From NCBI GenBank assembly GCA_002205965.3, contig NADL03000053.1:124001-188000 (forward strand): a DNA stretch of 64,000 nt, in the 5' to 3' direction. Below the pieces are notes generated by a model. That model was not told where the DNA came from and did not search any database. It was given only the letters and a program-made list of their open reading frames with translations. Position numbers and translations under genes: made by a program. This document shows positions 47,603-58,542 of the stretch, in pieces. The DNA is from Kappaphycus alvarezii. Taxonomy: Eukaryota; Rhodophyta; Florideophyceae; Gigartinales; Solieriaceae. Every line of letters begins with the position of its first letter. Positions within the stretch are counted from its first letter, which is position 1.

Positions 47603-47651
47603 GGGTACCAACCCACATATCTACCACAGTAAATTAACCCCCCATTTCACA
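47603..47651 (+). repeat. Dispersed direct repeat, copy 2
   Basis: Near-identical to 45,711-45,762; it has ACCAACCC where the first copy has ACCGACCC. Confidence 0.75.
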
Positions 47652-47926
47652 TTTTTTGACCTCGTCCTGCAACAAATGCGTATGAAGATCTGATAGAAAA
47701 AATGTAGTTTGGTTATTTAGGGTCTATTACTCAACAGCAGACAGCCTGATATCGTATCGAGGTCAATTGTTAAGTTTTACTCGCGAAGCCTTCAGCTTAT
47801 ATACTGACTTCTACGACCGTTAATTACTACAAGTACAATACAGTTGATTCAATAAACATAAATGGAATACAAAGTGAGTCAATAATTGTGTCCATGATTA
47901 TGATGTCCAACACCCTCCTGAATGTT

Positions 47927-47994
47927 AACTTGATCAGTTAGTTAGATCGATAATGGTAACATTTCCATTATCGATCTAACTAACTGATCAAGTT
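47927..47994. repeat. Perfect 30-base inverted repeat with an 8-base loop
   Basis: The left arm is 47,927-47,956, the loop TAACATTT, and the right arm 47,965-47,994, with every base paired. It lies about 90 bases beyond the RNase H end of the copia fossil at 48,085, so it may belong to that element's 3' region or be an independent foldback. Confidence 0.9.
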
Positions 47995-48084
47995 CGACAT
48001 GGCGCTAACGGAATGATGCTCTCCCAATTGGTTCCATATTTTGAAATTTTAGGTGGTCGCATGAAGTCGTGAATTTGGGACCTA

Positions 48085-50460
48085 AGAATGGCTTTGTTAG
48101 GCCGTCTGCTAGCATCTGCTCAGTTCTCACTTGACTGATTTCGACTGTCCCATTTTCGACGAGTTCCCGGACGTGGTGGATTCCGACGTCTATTTACTTG
48201 TTTCGCTTGAAGTTAGAAATGTTCGTAACTCAAACAAAGGATCTATCGATGTCTTTGCAGATCGTTGTCTTGGCAGAACTCCGCAAGGTGTTTTTGTGTA
48301 TATCCAAGTTATCAAGATAGATTTGTAAGCCACTGTACATCTTTTGCAACTGTTGAGAAGCTTATGCATTCAGCTCCTGTAGATGAGAGTGTTTCGAGCT
48401 TCTCCATGAAATTGGCGTGCCGCCAAAGAGTATGACACTTCCTTTACAGATTTGCGGTCAGCAACTCCTGCCCAATCTGAGTCAGCGTGTGCTGATAAAT
48501 TATGGGTGTCAGTAGATATGAGGAGGCTGTGTGATTTCGTCCCACAAAAGGTACTTGAACACTCTTTTGGCTGCGGTCCAATGTTTGGGCCGTGGTTCGC
48601 TCACGTGTCTGCTCAAGACTTTGACTTCGACCGCAATGTCGGGTCTTGTACGTGTGATTAGATATAAACGATTTCCAATCGCTTCCCAATAAGGAACTGT
48701 TTCCAGCTCCAGTGCCTTGGAAGCCATTCTAGTCTGCTTTGCAGTTAGAGCTTTGTAACTGCCTGGGTCCGTGATTGTTTTACTTGGCGAGACTTATGCA
48801 TAGAAAATGTCTCAAGAACTTTCTCGATGTATCCCTTTGTGACAAAAAAATTTTTGCCAGGGCTTTCGATCTTAACACCGAAAAAACTGCTCACTGGTCC
48901 TAATTTAGTTAGTTTGAAAGATAACTATAGTCCATTTTCCACATCCTTGAATGCTGTTTCTGATTTTGTGATGACAGTAGTGCCATCTACATATGCCAGA
49001 ATGATCGCTTTTGTACAATGTTGTTGCGAAATGCATTCACTTTCGGCATGCTTGAGTGGTTGGCAACCCATTCCGATGAGTTTGTCACGGAATAGATTGT
49101 ACCAAACTATACGGGCTTATTTTAAACCTTATATGCTCTTAATAAGACGGCATACAGATTTGGCTTGTCAAGATTTTCAAAGCCTCTTGGATGTTCCATA
49201 TAGATACGTTCCTTTAGTGTGCCATATAGGAAGGCGTTTTTGACATCAAAATGATGAATCATTGCTCCTTCAATTGCAGCGATACCCAATGCGAAGCGGA
49301 TGGTTATGAAGTCAATTACCGGGGAGAATATTTTGTCGTAATCAAACTAATTCTGTCGACATCCGAGAGCGACCAGCCTGGCTTTGTACTTATCGATTGT
49401 ATTGTTTGGATTTCGCTTGACCTTGAGAGCGTGCTTGCATGGTATTACATTCTCCCCCACTATTCTTGGTACGAGCTCCAATGTTACGCGCCAGCGCAAT
49501 TTCCGCAATTCCTTTTGAATCTCAATGTTCCATTCAGCCTTTTGTGGGGACTCCAAAGCTTCTTTGAGAGTCGGTTAATCAGAATTAGATCTTGAAGTAT
49601 CATTTGTCGATGATTTGATCAGTGCCAGAGCTCTATTCCAAATCATACACTTCTGCGTAAAGGCGCGGGATGGTAAGTCGGAATTTTTCAATCTTCTCAG
49701 GGCTCGGCTCCTTTGTTGTGTGATCATCATTTTCATTTTTAGTGTTATCATCATCAGAATCAGTATCGGTATCATCGAAGTCCTCGATGTAGTTTTCGCT
49801 GGTTCCTTCTTGGATTTCTTGCGGTTCAGAACTTTTATGAGTAAGGGACATATTATTTCCATCATCTTATGCAGGGTATCCAGGGAATACACTTTCGTCA
49901 CACTGCCAATGTCTTGTGCGGACTAGGTTCTTTGTTTTGGGTTTGAATACCCGTAGCACTGCGCCATTTCCTGAACCCATTAATATCATAGGTATATCTT
50001 TTGGATCAAGCTTCTTACGTTTCGTTGAGGTTACATGGACATATGCCCGGCATCCGAATGTCCTGAGTGTGCTTTGGTTCGGCGTCTTGCCGTGCAGCGC
50101 CTCATAAGCTGACGTTCCATTTAATGAGCTGTGTGGGTAAGAACACAGCGTAGAGCAAGGCATTCCCTCAGAAATGCTGGCTTAAATTTGCTTGGTGAGG
50201 AATTTCCTGGAATTCTTGTGTTAGAGTCCTGTTCATTCTCTCTACCAATCCATTCGACTCAGATTTTATGGTGCCGTCGTTGAGTGCATGATGCCTTCTT
50301 GTCGAAACAGTGCCTCAATCTTTCCGTTTACACATTCTGTACCGTTGTCAATGTGGATTCTCATAGTACTCTTCTTATATTGCTGTTTGAAGGGTTGTAG
50401 AAATGATTTGAACATATCGACTGTTTCGTTCTTTCGACTTTCGGCACCAAATATGCCCAT
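48085..50460 (-). mobile_element. Ty1/copia LTR retrotransposon fossil (integrase to RNase H), truncated
   Basis: A minus-strand copia-type pol. The integrase end reads KSTMRIHIDNGTECVNGKIE near 50,350, and LNGTSAYEALHGKTPNQSTL then FGCRAYVHV near 50,100. The RT opening has WRVTLELVPRI and YKARLVALG near 49,390. The RT/RNase H link reads YWEAIGNRLYLITRTRPDIA near 48,680. The canonical last box, EQMLADGLTKPF, lies near 48,110. The wording differs from the 41-44 kb copia element, so it is another family. It lacks gag and protease and stops at the LINE-A junction near 50,461. It is broken, with roughly ten breaks. No terminal repeats were identified. Confidence 0.8.
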
Positions 50461-53400
50461 ATCAACGATATCGCGGCCTTACGCCGCCAGCACAGACAGC
50501 CCCGGAAACACGGTGGCCAGAAGAACACGGTGGCCCCCACCAACGATAACCCCCGGCCCGTCAAGACGACCTCACAGCGGGACCTCCCGCCTTGGAGCCT
50601 ACAATTGCCGAGGCGGAGCGTTGACCTCCGCCCTCGCCCCCCGGCCCCGCCCAAGGCCGCCGCTTCCACCCCGCCGCCGTGTTTGCACCGGGGCCATCGG
50701 CAAACAGAAGTCCTCCCAGGTATCCACAGCCAAGGCCATCGCCCGCGTTGACCCTACAATGGTGTTCACAAGACCCGTGACCCCCGCCGGCGCCACCAAG
50801 CCCGCAACCCTGATGCCATTCCCGTCCCGCCCCTACTGTTTCCCCCGTGCCTACGCAGGCAATGGAGGAGGTGGCGCAGGCGGAACCTACGAACAAAGAA
50901 AAAGTTACCCCGCGCGTGCCCAGCAGGCCCCCAAACCTGCTGAGCCCTCGGGGCTTAATCATGCCATGGAGGAGGTGGTGCCAGCGGTTCCCCGCACAAG
51001 GACACCCCGACACAAGCAAAGCAAGCGGTTCCCCCGGCGGCGACCAGCGCTGAGGGACACTCATCATAACTCGTGCCATGGAGTCGCCGATCCCATCCGC
51101 AGCCTCCCCGTCATCTTTCCCTCTGCCGACCCCCTTGGATGTCCTACGCACGCCGTACCGTGAGGCGGACATCTTCCAGGACGTCCCCTCCGCATGTCTC
51201 CGCCAGTTCACCCTCCTCTTTATCAAGTTGGTCAAAGCCGCTGCTAATGCACGCGGTGACGCAGCTACACATCGCGCCTTTCTTCACCTCCATATGCTGC
51301 CCACCGCTGTCATGCGGCGCAGCCTTTGGGGTGAGGAAGGGTGGAGATCCGTCCAAGGTCAACGCTCCGCGCTCAGGGAACGGCTCCGGCGGGCCCACAC
51401 CGGCTCCCAATGGGGCGCCCTATGGGCTGATGCTGTCAACGCCCATCACCACCGGGCCGAGTGGATTATCGAACACTGCCCCAATGCTCGCACACCTGCT
51501 TCATCCGACAACGCCAAACGCTCCCGGAGCCGAAGCTCTCTGCGCTGACGCCCGCTACGGCAAGGCGATGCGGACCCTTCACAATGCCCCATGTGCCGAC
51601 GTTAACGCGCCTACCACCATCCAGCGTCTGCTTGACCTTCACCCGTCGCCGCCACAGCCCATCGCCCCGCTTCCCGAGGAAAGCCTCCCACCTCCTCCGC
51701 AACTCACTGAAGCCGCTGTGGCACAGTCCGCGCGTCGCATCCCGCGGGATACCACCGCGGGCCCGGACCGGACGCCCTCGAGGTGGTTCCACCTGCTCGT
51801 TAACACTGCTCTTAGCCCCGAGGCCGGTGTCACTGGCATCGGAGTTCTGACGAAGCTGGTCAACCGCATAGCAAAGGGAGACCTCCCCGATTCGGTTCTT
51901 CCCCTGCTCTCCGCAGCAACCCTCCTCCCCCTGCAGCCCAAGCCTGGGAAGATCCGTCCCATCGCGGTCGGCTCTGTCCTCCGGCGCCTGGTCACGAAGA
52001 CGCTGCTCCCGTCGGCTATTGACGACTCCCGTGCATTTCTGGCCCCCTTCCAAACTGCCAATGGCATCAAGGCAGGCATGGATGCGATCGTCCATGACGT
52101 TCGCACGATGTTGCGAAGGGTGTCGTCGGATCCAAACGTCGCCACCGTCCTCATTGATGCCCGGAACGCTTTCAACTGCGTCGATCGGCAAGCAATGCTC
52201 GACATGCTGCCAGCCCGTGCCCCACACTTGCCCGATTCGCAAACATGGTGTACGGTCGATCCCGACCACCGCTAATCGTCCCAAACCGGGAGAAGACGAT
52301 GCTTCTAGCGCCCAGGGAACCCAGCAAGGGGACCCTGCGAGTTGCTGTTGTTCTCGTTGACGATACAACCGCTCATCAGGCGGGTCGCCGACGAGGAGGG
52401 TATCATTTTAAATCAGTGGTACGCCGACGACGGTACAATCATGGGATCACTTGACGGCCTACGGCGAGCACTACGGTCCCTCGCGCTCTACGGTCCTTCA
52501 TTCGGTCTGTTTATCAACCCTCGCAAGACACGCATCTCCTGGCCGCACACTCCGCCAGCTGATCGCGCTGCTTTCCTGGCCGAGTTCCCGCTTGCAGAAT
52601 GCGCAGGCGATGGTTTCGAGCTCCTCGGGGCCCCGTTGGGTAACGCTGCTTTCACGAAAACATTCTTACGCAGCAAGATAGAGGGGTGCCGTCGCACCCT
52701 GGCGCTGCTGGAAAGGGTCCAAGACCCCAGGGCCCGCTTCCACATGCACCGCTTATGTGCATCCGCATGCCGGGTGCTTCACGCCTTTCGGCTTGCGGAC
52801 CCTCAGCATGCCGCGGAGCCTGCAAGGGAGTTCGACTCAGCAGCGAGCCGCTTACGCCACGCTCCATAAGGTCCCCCTCACCGACGACGCATGGGAACAA
52901 GCTTGTCTCCCCTCCGTCTCGGGGGCACGGGTTCTCAAGGATTGGCCCTGCACTGCACGCGGCTGTCGCCGCCAGCATTCTGGAAGCTGCCCCCGCCCGC
53001 CTACGCACCGCTGACTATGCAACACCCCGCTCCGTCGCCGTCCTTGGGAAACAGGCACGGGGTGACCGACATTCCTCGTCAACCAGGCACGCCGGCCCCT
53101 GCGCGATTTCGTCCGACAGATCCAAGATGACCCGTTTGCCACCGACCTAGGCCCCTTTGAACCCGCCTCCCTTGCCGCCATGCCCGTCAACCTGCAATCT
53201 CATCTAAATCGGGCGCAGCAAGAAGCCAGGGCAAAGGAGTTTTGGGAGGATGAACTATGGAAGAGAGTGCCACATCCTAGCTGCCACTCCGACACGTCCA
53301 CACGTCGCCGGATTCGAGGCTTGGCCTTCCGTAACACCGGTGCGGCGGCGTTCTTATGGGCCCACCCCACCACAGCGACGAAGGTGTCATCAGCACACTG

Positions 53401-54110
53401 GAGCATCATGCTGCGCAGGCACCTCGGTCTCCCAGTCTACACAGACTCGGTGCCATTGAAATGCCACCACTGCCAGCAGGACATGGATGTCCACGGTGAC
53501 CATGCCGCCGACCGCTGCGTCTCAGAGTTCGGGCGCATTCACCGCCACAACTCCGTTCGCAATGTGTTCGCGTGGCACGTGTTCCGCCGCCGGCCTTGAC
53601 TACGAGTTCGAAGCTGAGAATCTCCTCCCCGGGACGGACCAGGCCCGCTGACATTCTCCTCGTGCATCCCCCCGTGACACTGAAGCTGCCCTACCAGACC
53701 GACCCATTGCATGTGACGTCGCCGTCACGTCTCCGTTCAAGCAGACCTCCATCACCAAAGCGACGCAAGTCGCCGGTGGGGCTGCCGCCCTCATGCACCA
53801 TCGCAAGATCCAGGACCTACAGCACAAGCTGTCAAGGCGCCTGGTCCCCCCTCTCTGCCCTCCCGGGACCCAGGTTTCCGATTCCAACCTCTGGTCTTCG
53901 ACTCCCTCGGTGCCCCTTCTCCGGATACCGCATTATTTATCGAAGAGTTTGTGCCACGTGTAGCCACGAAATGCGACACCTGGACGCTACGATTCGCACA
54001 CGCATCTACCAGCGTATCAGTTGCACTTTGTGGCGTCGGTGGCTATGGCCATCATATCGCGGGCCCCACTGCACGTGACCGATGTGGTCCATCCAGTTAG
54101 CTCGTAACTG
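50461..54110 (+). mobile_element. LINE-A, plus-strand copy, 5'-truncated
   Basis: A GC-rich element of about 3.6 kb that starts abruptly inside the copia integrase. It contains the end of the Pro-rich first region (to about 51,070), then ORF2 with RT and nuclease, and ends with CATCCAGTTAGCTC near 54,090-54,104, matching the 3' end of the minus copy. Nothing of the copia gag side is found beyond 54,110, so either that flank was lost or the junction is not a simple insertion. A GTAC repeat follows at 54,175. Confidence 0.85.
51078..54078 (+). pseudogene. LINE-A ORF2: reverse transcriptase and restriction-like nuclease
   Basis: The ATG at 51,078 opens MESPIPSAASPSSFPLPTPL, followed by DVLRTPYREADIFQDV. 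After a frame change come LCADARYGKAMRTLHNAP and TAGPDRTPSRWFHLLV. The RT blocks are KPGKIRPIAVGSVLRRLVTK near 51,940, VLIDARNAFNCVDRQAML near 52,150, GTQQGDPAS near 52,317 and QWYADDGTIMG (YADD codons 52,420-52,431). The thumb has RVQDPRARFHMHRLCASAC. The C-terminal part has RIRGLAFRNTGAAAFLWAHP, CHHCQQDMDVHGDHAADRC, RIHRHNSVRN and TRPADILLVHPP. All motif residues are readable, so the fold is recognisable throughout. About six one-base frame changes (near 51,540, 52,240, 52,340, 52,860, 53,120 and 53,600) and loss of the Asp-Val-Thr frame make it inactive as read. Confidence 0.85.
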
Positions 54111-54775
54111 GATAAGTCGGTCAGTCGGTGTACACTCAAGGTAAGTAAAAAGAGTAAAAGATTCTCTTAGTTCTACTGTACTGTACTGTACTAAATGGAG
54201 ACCTCTAATTTAACTTTAAGTGGCCTGCTAAACAGACTCAACCCAGCACCGGCTAAACCGATGCCCGCGCCAACAGAAGGGAAGGAAGAAAATTGCACCA
54301 CCGAACACCTGCGGACCAAGGCGGTGGTAGCTTGAAAACTTCCTGTGTAAGCGCGATGCTTACAGAGAGCGGCGACGACGTCGACATGTGCTCCCGGTTT
54401 GCCGCCTCGGACACAACTAGGAGCACCACAGGACCCAGGACCCTCGCTTGCTGTCCAAAAGGACAGCCGGATTAAGTGCGGCAGGGTACGCTGAGCGTTA
54501 CAAAACTTGATTCAGGTAGAGAGCCCTCCTTACACGCCATTCCCAGTTCGAGGACCCACGTGCGCTGGGGGCGCGGGAAGACAGTCCACTTGAAAAGGAC
54601 ATGGCCAACGGCATTGCAGCGGAAACCCAATAAACGAAGAGCCGTCTGTAAGATGCACGAAGGAACGAGCGTCCGGCGCCGCGCCCATAGCAGCGCGGGC
54701 GCCGAGAGTGGCGGGATGAAGGTTGGAGAAAGCCAAGTGAAGCGGAGAGTGGGAACAAAGAACAAAATTTTCTTC
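54111..54775. other. Stretch without a recognisable gene
   Basis: It contains the GTAC repeat at 54,174-54,192. Frames on both strands (54,472-54,832) are mutual shadows without a known domain. The end leads into a LINE-B remnant. Confidence 0.4.
54174..54192. repeat. GTAC palindromic repeat
   Basis: A run of TACTG units about 70 bases past the LINE-A 3' end. Confidence 0.75.
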
Positions 54776-55081
54776 TGTACTGTACCCATTTCCACCCTTG
54801 GAGGCTGGCACCTGATGCCTATACGGTGCTAATCGACATCGCCCGGAGTGTAGCTGTGAGGGGGATGGAGACCTATAGAAAGGTCCGGGCAGTGCTTTCT
54901 CTCAATGGCACAACGCAACGGCCGTAATTTCCAACGTAGCGTGCCTGATGGCTGGGCTTGAGCCGGCATTGTAGAGGAGGTTACGGAGTACATATCACTA
55001 CTAACATCAGCTACCTGACGGAATATCTTGGGACACAGCCACTTGCATCTTTCAAATGTTAAGGAACCCAACCTTCCCCCC
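54776..55081 (+). mobile_element. LINE-B 3' end with tail
   Basis: The plus strand reads the ISTLGGW line, then VLIDIARSVAVRGMETYRKV in a shifted frame, and finally a stop near 54,975 after the ACLMAGLEPAL line. A 3' UTR of about 100 bases ends in CATCTTTCAAATGTTAAGGA and a C-run. It is 5'-truncated at about the same codon as several other copies. Confidence 0.7.
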
Positions 55082-55594
55082 TTCTAATGTAATTCCGGAA
55101 CTACTCAAAGGTTTAAGTACTCTCAGGAAGTAGAAAACAGAAGTTCTGACTTTTGACTTATGATGGCAAGTAGAAGTCCTGCTTGCCATTTCCGATTACA
55201 TGCCTGACTGCGCGCTTCGATGACTGATGCGTTTCAGACTAAAATTCCCGTTGCCGCCTATTAAACAAGCTCCCGTGCAGCAGCTTCGCTCCAATAATCA
55301 TCCCTCGGAAAATCCTTACAGACGTTGTCCACGTGGCTGGCACTCATGGAGCAATTATCCAATGCAGATAATCGTACGCGAGCCTTCCCAGCATCAATGA
55401 AACTACTGTACAAGACTCGAAAGGATGTGGCTACTGCGCCCTCTGTCCAGATCTGAAGACGTACATCCCGGCCAAACAGTTTTCTATCTGGCAACAGTAC
55501 TTCTGCCAGGTGCCTACATTCGCACCAGGGACCCCGTGCCCGAGACAATAATGCCCTGCATTTTGGGAAACACTCGGGTATCACCTTACGCATT

Positions 55595-55635
55595 CCAACC
55601 TATTTTTCAATCATTAAAACCCCCAATTTCCCCCC
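55595..55635 (+). repeat. Isolated LINE-B-type 3' tail
   Basis: AACCTATTTTTCAATCATTA followed by AAACCCCCAATTTCCCCCC. The reverse complement of its upstream half is present at 10,482-10,500 and 63,655-63,675, which shows these three belong to one tail subfamily. Confidence 0.7.
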
Positions 55636-55734
55636 TTACGCATTATCGGTACGGGAGGCTCATTAATTATCCGGCATGGCAACCAAGTTGCACTGTCACT
55701 TCATCACCACGCATGCCAGGTCCTGACTAATCCT

Positions 55735-56035
55735 AGTGCCGATATCCACTCTTGGCGGGTGGCACCCGGACGCATTCGCGTGCTGACAGACGTAGCTACG
55801 CCGCACGGCCCATGGAGACCTTCGGGCGGGGCGATCTGTCCTTATGCAAAGACACGCTGCGGCGACGCTTTCGGCCAACGCAGCATGCCTTACGGCTGGC
55901 CTCACACCAGCCCTGTGAGGTCGTACTTCATGATTCTGCCTCATTTTCAGACACTCTAAAACACAGATCTGTCCCCCAGTCTTCGGAAAATAGCCGTCCT
56001 GCATCCCTGATCAGTAAAACACCCAGTTTTCCCCT
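55735..56035 (+). mobile_element. LINE-B 3' end with two successive tails
   Basis: CCGATATCCACTCTTGGCGG and GTGGCACCCGGACGCATTCG are the ISTLGGWHPDA line. The frame then decays through a line ending in AACGCAGCATGCCTTACGGC. Two tail-like ends follow, at 55,941-55,978 and 56,001-56,035. The second tail may be the end of a separate small insertion or a tandem duplication of the 3' end. Confidence 0.6.
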
Positions 56036-56099
56036 TTGAGGAAGCGACCTCGCCAGCATGGCAAGGCATCCCGTCATAGAGCTCGACCTGCAACATTTC

Positions 56100-56470
56100 A
56101 TAGGACAAGGCCCGATATCAAAGCAACAGGAGCGACAGGTGACATGAACTATTTCGATATTACGTTGGTCAACTAAACTTCAACCCTCTCAATGGTCTTA
56201 ACGCGGCCATGTCAGACAATCACTGAGGGTACCAAGTTTCATTTCTGCATCGCCCGAGAGGGCCAGGCTCCTCCCCATTACAATCTCCACTATGAGAGGA
56301 ATGGAATCAGGAAGCTTTGTCCGTTGTCACGAAGCTGGTAAGAGCTGTCACAAATAGAGCCATGGAGCATTTCTCAAGGGCAAGACCAATTCTTTTGCGA
56401 CGGTGCGCCGCACTAGTGGTCCCCTCTAACGCAGCCTGTTTGTTGTCTGGCCTCCCACGTCTTTCTATAT
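56100..56470 (+). mobile_element. LINE-B 3' end with nuclease box
   Basis: The plus strand gives ARPDIKATGATGDMNYFDIT, then LVN, so the Pro-Asp and Asp-Ile-Thr nuclease boxes are present. After several shifts the SNAACLLSGL line ends near 56,465. No tail was found. Confidence 0.6.
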
Positions 56471-56740
56471 AGAATGATGACGTCTGCTATCTTCTTTTTA
56501 CACAACGCCTTCCTCACTAACACCTGTGGTTCTCAGCCTTCCGAGCTCTCACAGTAAACACGCCTCCTATTCTCAGCCATATACCGTAACATATCTGGTT
56601 CAAATTATATCTGTGCGTTACAGTGCCATGTGCGACTTTTCGGCTAAGATCTAGCCGGATGCCGCACGCCGGCCACAAGCAATGGGTGCGAGATACGTAG
56701 ACATCGCTCTGGACGACTGCATAACAATACTGAGGCACTG

Positions 56741-57080
56741 TCAAGTGCAAAGAATCGCACCGTCGGCAGTGAGGTATCGGTGAGCTATACGAGGGAAGAA
56801 TTCGTCCAGCAGTTGGGTGGTCTCTAGAGCGCAGGCACGCAGGGAGTCGAAGGCTATAGGGCAGAAATCGAAACCAGAATCGCTGTGTGGGCCGTCGGAA
56901 GGGGCGTCAGTCGATGTCTGAGATTGCATTCCAGGTCCTTGAGCTTATCCCACCAGGCGGCACGGCCCAACCAGCAGCTTGGGTGACCTTTGTTGTAGCG
57001 GTAGCCTTGAATAGCGAGACTACTCTAATAACATCGGCGGTGGAGCGGGGGCCGGTCATTGGCGGTAGTATATGTAATTG
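56741..57080 (-). mobile_element. LINE-A-like fragment (end of nuclease domain)
   Basis: On the minus strand, ADVIRVVSLFKATATTKVTQ, then AAG (57,060-57,000), parallels DVTIVSPFKDNVRSRATREM, then GGA, of LINE-A. The segment GFDFCPIAFDSLRACALETT, then LLDEFFPRIAHRY (56,890-56,770), parallels NFEFQPLAFDSLGSPSPATF, then LFIEGLLPRIAEK. It is a short and divergent piece. Confidence 0.6.
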
Positions 57081-57090
57081 GACCTTGTCA

Positions 57091-57118
57091 CAGTACATGT
57101 ACTGTACTGTACTGTAAT
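57091..57118. repeat. GTAC palindromic repeat
   Basis: ACATGTACTGTACTGTACTG at the upstream edge of the LINE-A-like fragment. Confidence 0.75.
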
Positions 57119-57399
57119 ATTTATCAATCAAGTACTTGAAAGAAATGGTCAGCTGTTTCCAGTGCTACATAAAGCAGTCGCGGATTGGCAGACGATATCT
57201 AACGAACATTCTGTTTATTGTACAACCAAAGTGATTTTAAAATAAATATCACCACACGTCTAAAGTGGTACAATACGCAGAATACTCATTAGGCACAGTT
57301 GATTGCTTACTACAGTACAATTGCTCGGCTCGATCAACTTCCCAAATCAGGAGCAAAAAGTCTTGCAATCGTTGTGCCGTGACGTTTGCTCCAGACAAA

Positions 57400-57848
57400 A
57401 CGGGCACTGGTATGGTTCGCCACAAGATCTACTCGAACAGGAGAATAAGGACTTTAAACCCGCTCACCTCGCTCAACGGAGCAGAACGGCGAAACACAGA
57501 AAATACGAGTCATCGCGTCTTCCGCCAAAGTATGATGGTCCCCGTCCCCATCTCTACCTCGGAGGATGGCACCCGGACGCTCACGCGTTGCTAACCGACT
57601 TTGCACGCAACGTCGCTACGAGGGCAAGGGAGACCTAAGCAAAGGTCAAACAAGTCCTAACGCAACGTCATGCTGCAGCGGCAGCGATGTCCAATGCGGC
57701 GTGCCTGTCGGCTGGCCTCTGGCCAGTTTTCTAGCGTTTTGACGGCTTCCGCAAATCCTTACAATCTAAGCTTTTGCCCATATCACGACATCTCTCAGGG
57801 AGCAGCAGACTTCAATTTTCATGGATTAAGAACGCCCCCAATTTCCCC
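57400..57848 (+). mobile_element. LINE-B 3' end with 3' UTR and tail
   Basis: Plus-strand frames read RRIRTLNPLTSLNGAERRNT, then VPIPISTSEDGTR and, shifted, GWHPDAHALLTDFARNVATR, the MLQRQRCPMRRACRLA line (out of frame) and a stop at 57,732. The 3' UTR (57,722-57,848) matches 10,553-10,686. Upstream, 57,120-57,400 shows nothing recognisable. Confidence 0.7.
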
Positions 57849-58542
57849 TGTATCAACGCCAATTAGCTGTCACAGGTGGTCTTCCATAGAGCGATGTCCG
57901 TCCTGTCCGAGTTCGGCGCACGCTGCTGACATGGCATATCTGGTTAGCTCCGAACTGTAATGCAAATTAAGTTGGTGAATCAAATGGATAAGGTAATACT
58001 CCATGAGTACATTACTTACAGTATCATACTTTACAGAGTGTGGCTTATTTTTGCGTCCCGCCAACCGATGCATTACAGCATTTTGGGCTCGCTGGCTTGG
58101 CCCCACGGAGGGGTTCGATATAGTACATATTGCTGCAGTGCAAAAGGCGATATAGTGCACCTAAAAGCTCGCCAAAGTTTGCGCCACCTACACGAAGAAC
58201 CATTCATACCTTTGCTGTAATGCTCTAGAATCCCTAGGATACCTTCTAAGGACGGGAACGAATGCTGGAATGGGTTCCGATTATGACACGTGTGAAATGT
58301 AATAGTACCGCGAGGATATAATGCATATGCTGTACAATGATTGTTTCTCCGTCGGTTGCAGTATGATCCATGAAACTGTATTCCTCCGTAACCCTTTCTC
58401 GTGACAGTTCTTAGCCTGCGCCACGTCGCGATTTTGTTATTACAGAGTAGGCGCTCCGTTCATGGCTGTTGTACGCACTGACCGTCTGGTATTCAGCAAG
58501 GGCTTTGCTGATGAGGCCTGCAAATGGAGGGGGAGTAATCAT
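57849..58542. other. Stretch without a recognisable gene; possible promoter of the membrane-protein gene
   Basis: No conserved frame is seen. It precedes the plus-strand membrane-protein gene and must contain its promoter if that gene is live, but I see no diagnostic element. Confidence 0.4.

Noticed and set aside
50288-51235. Long open frames on both strands (291 and 224 codons) across the copia/LINE-A junction and the LINE-A Pro-rich region
   Set aside because: They arise from GC-rich, stop-poor sequence. The plus frame crosses an element junction and the minus frame has no domain.
51466-52368. 300-codon open frame antisense to the LINE-A reverse transcriptase
   Set aside because: It is a pure shadow of the RT frame, which has all catalytic motifs on the plus strand.
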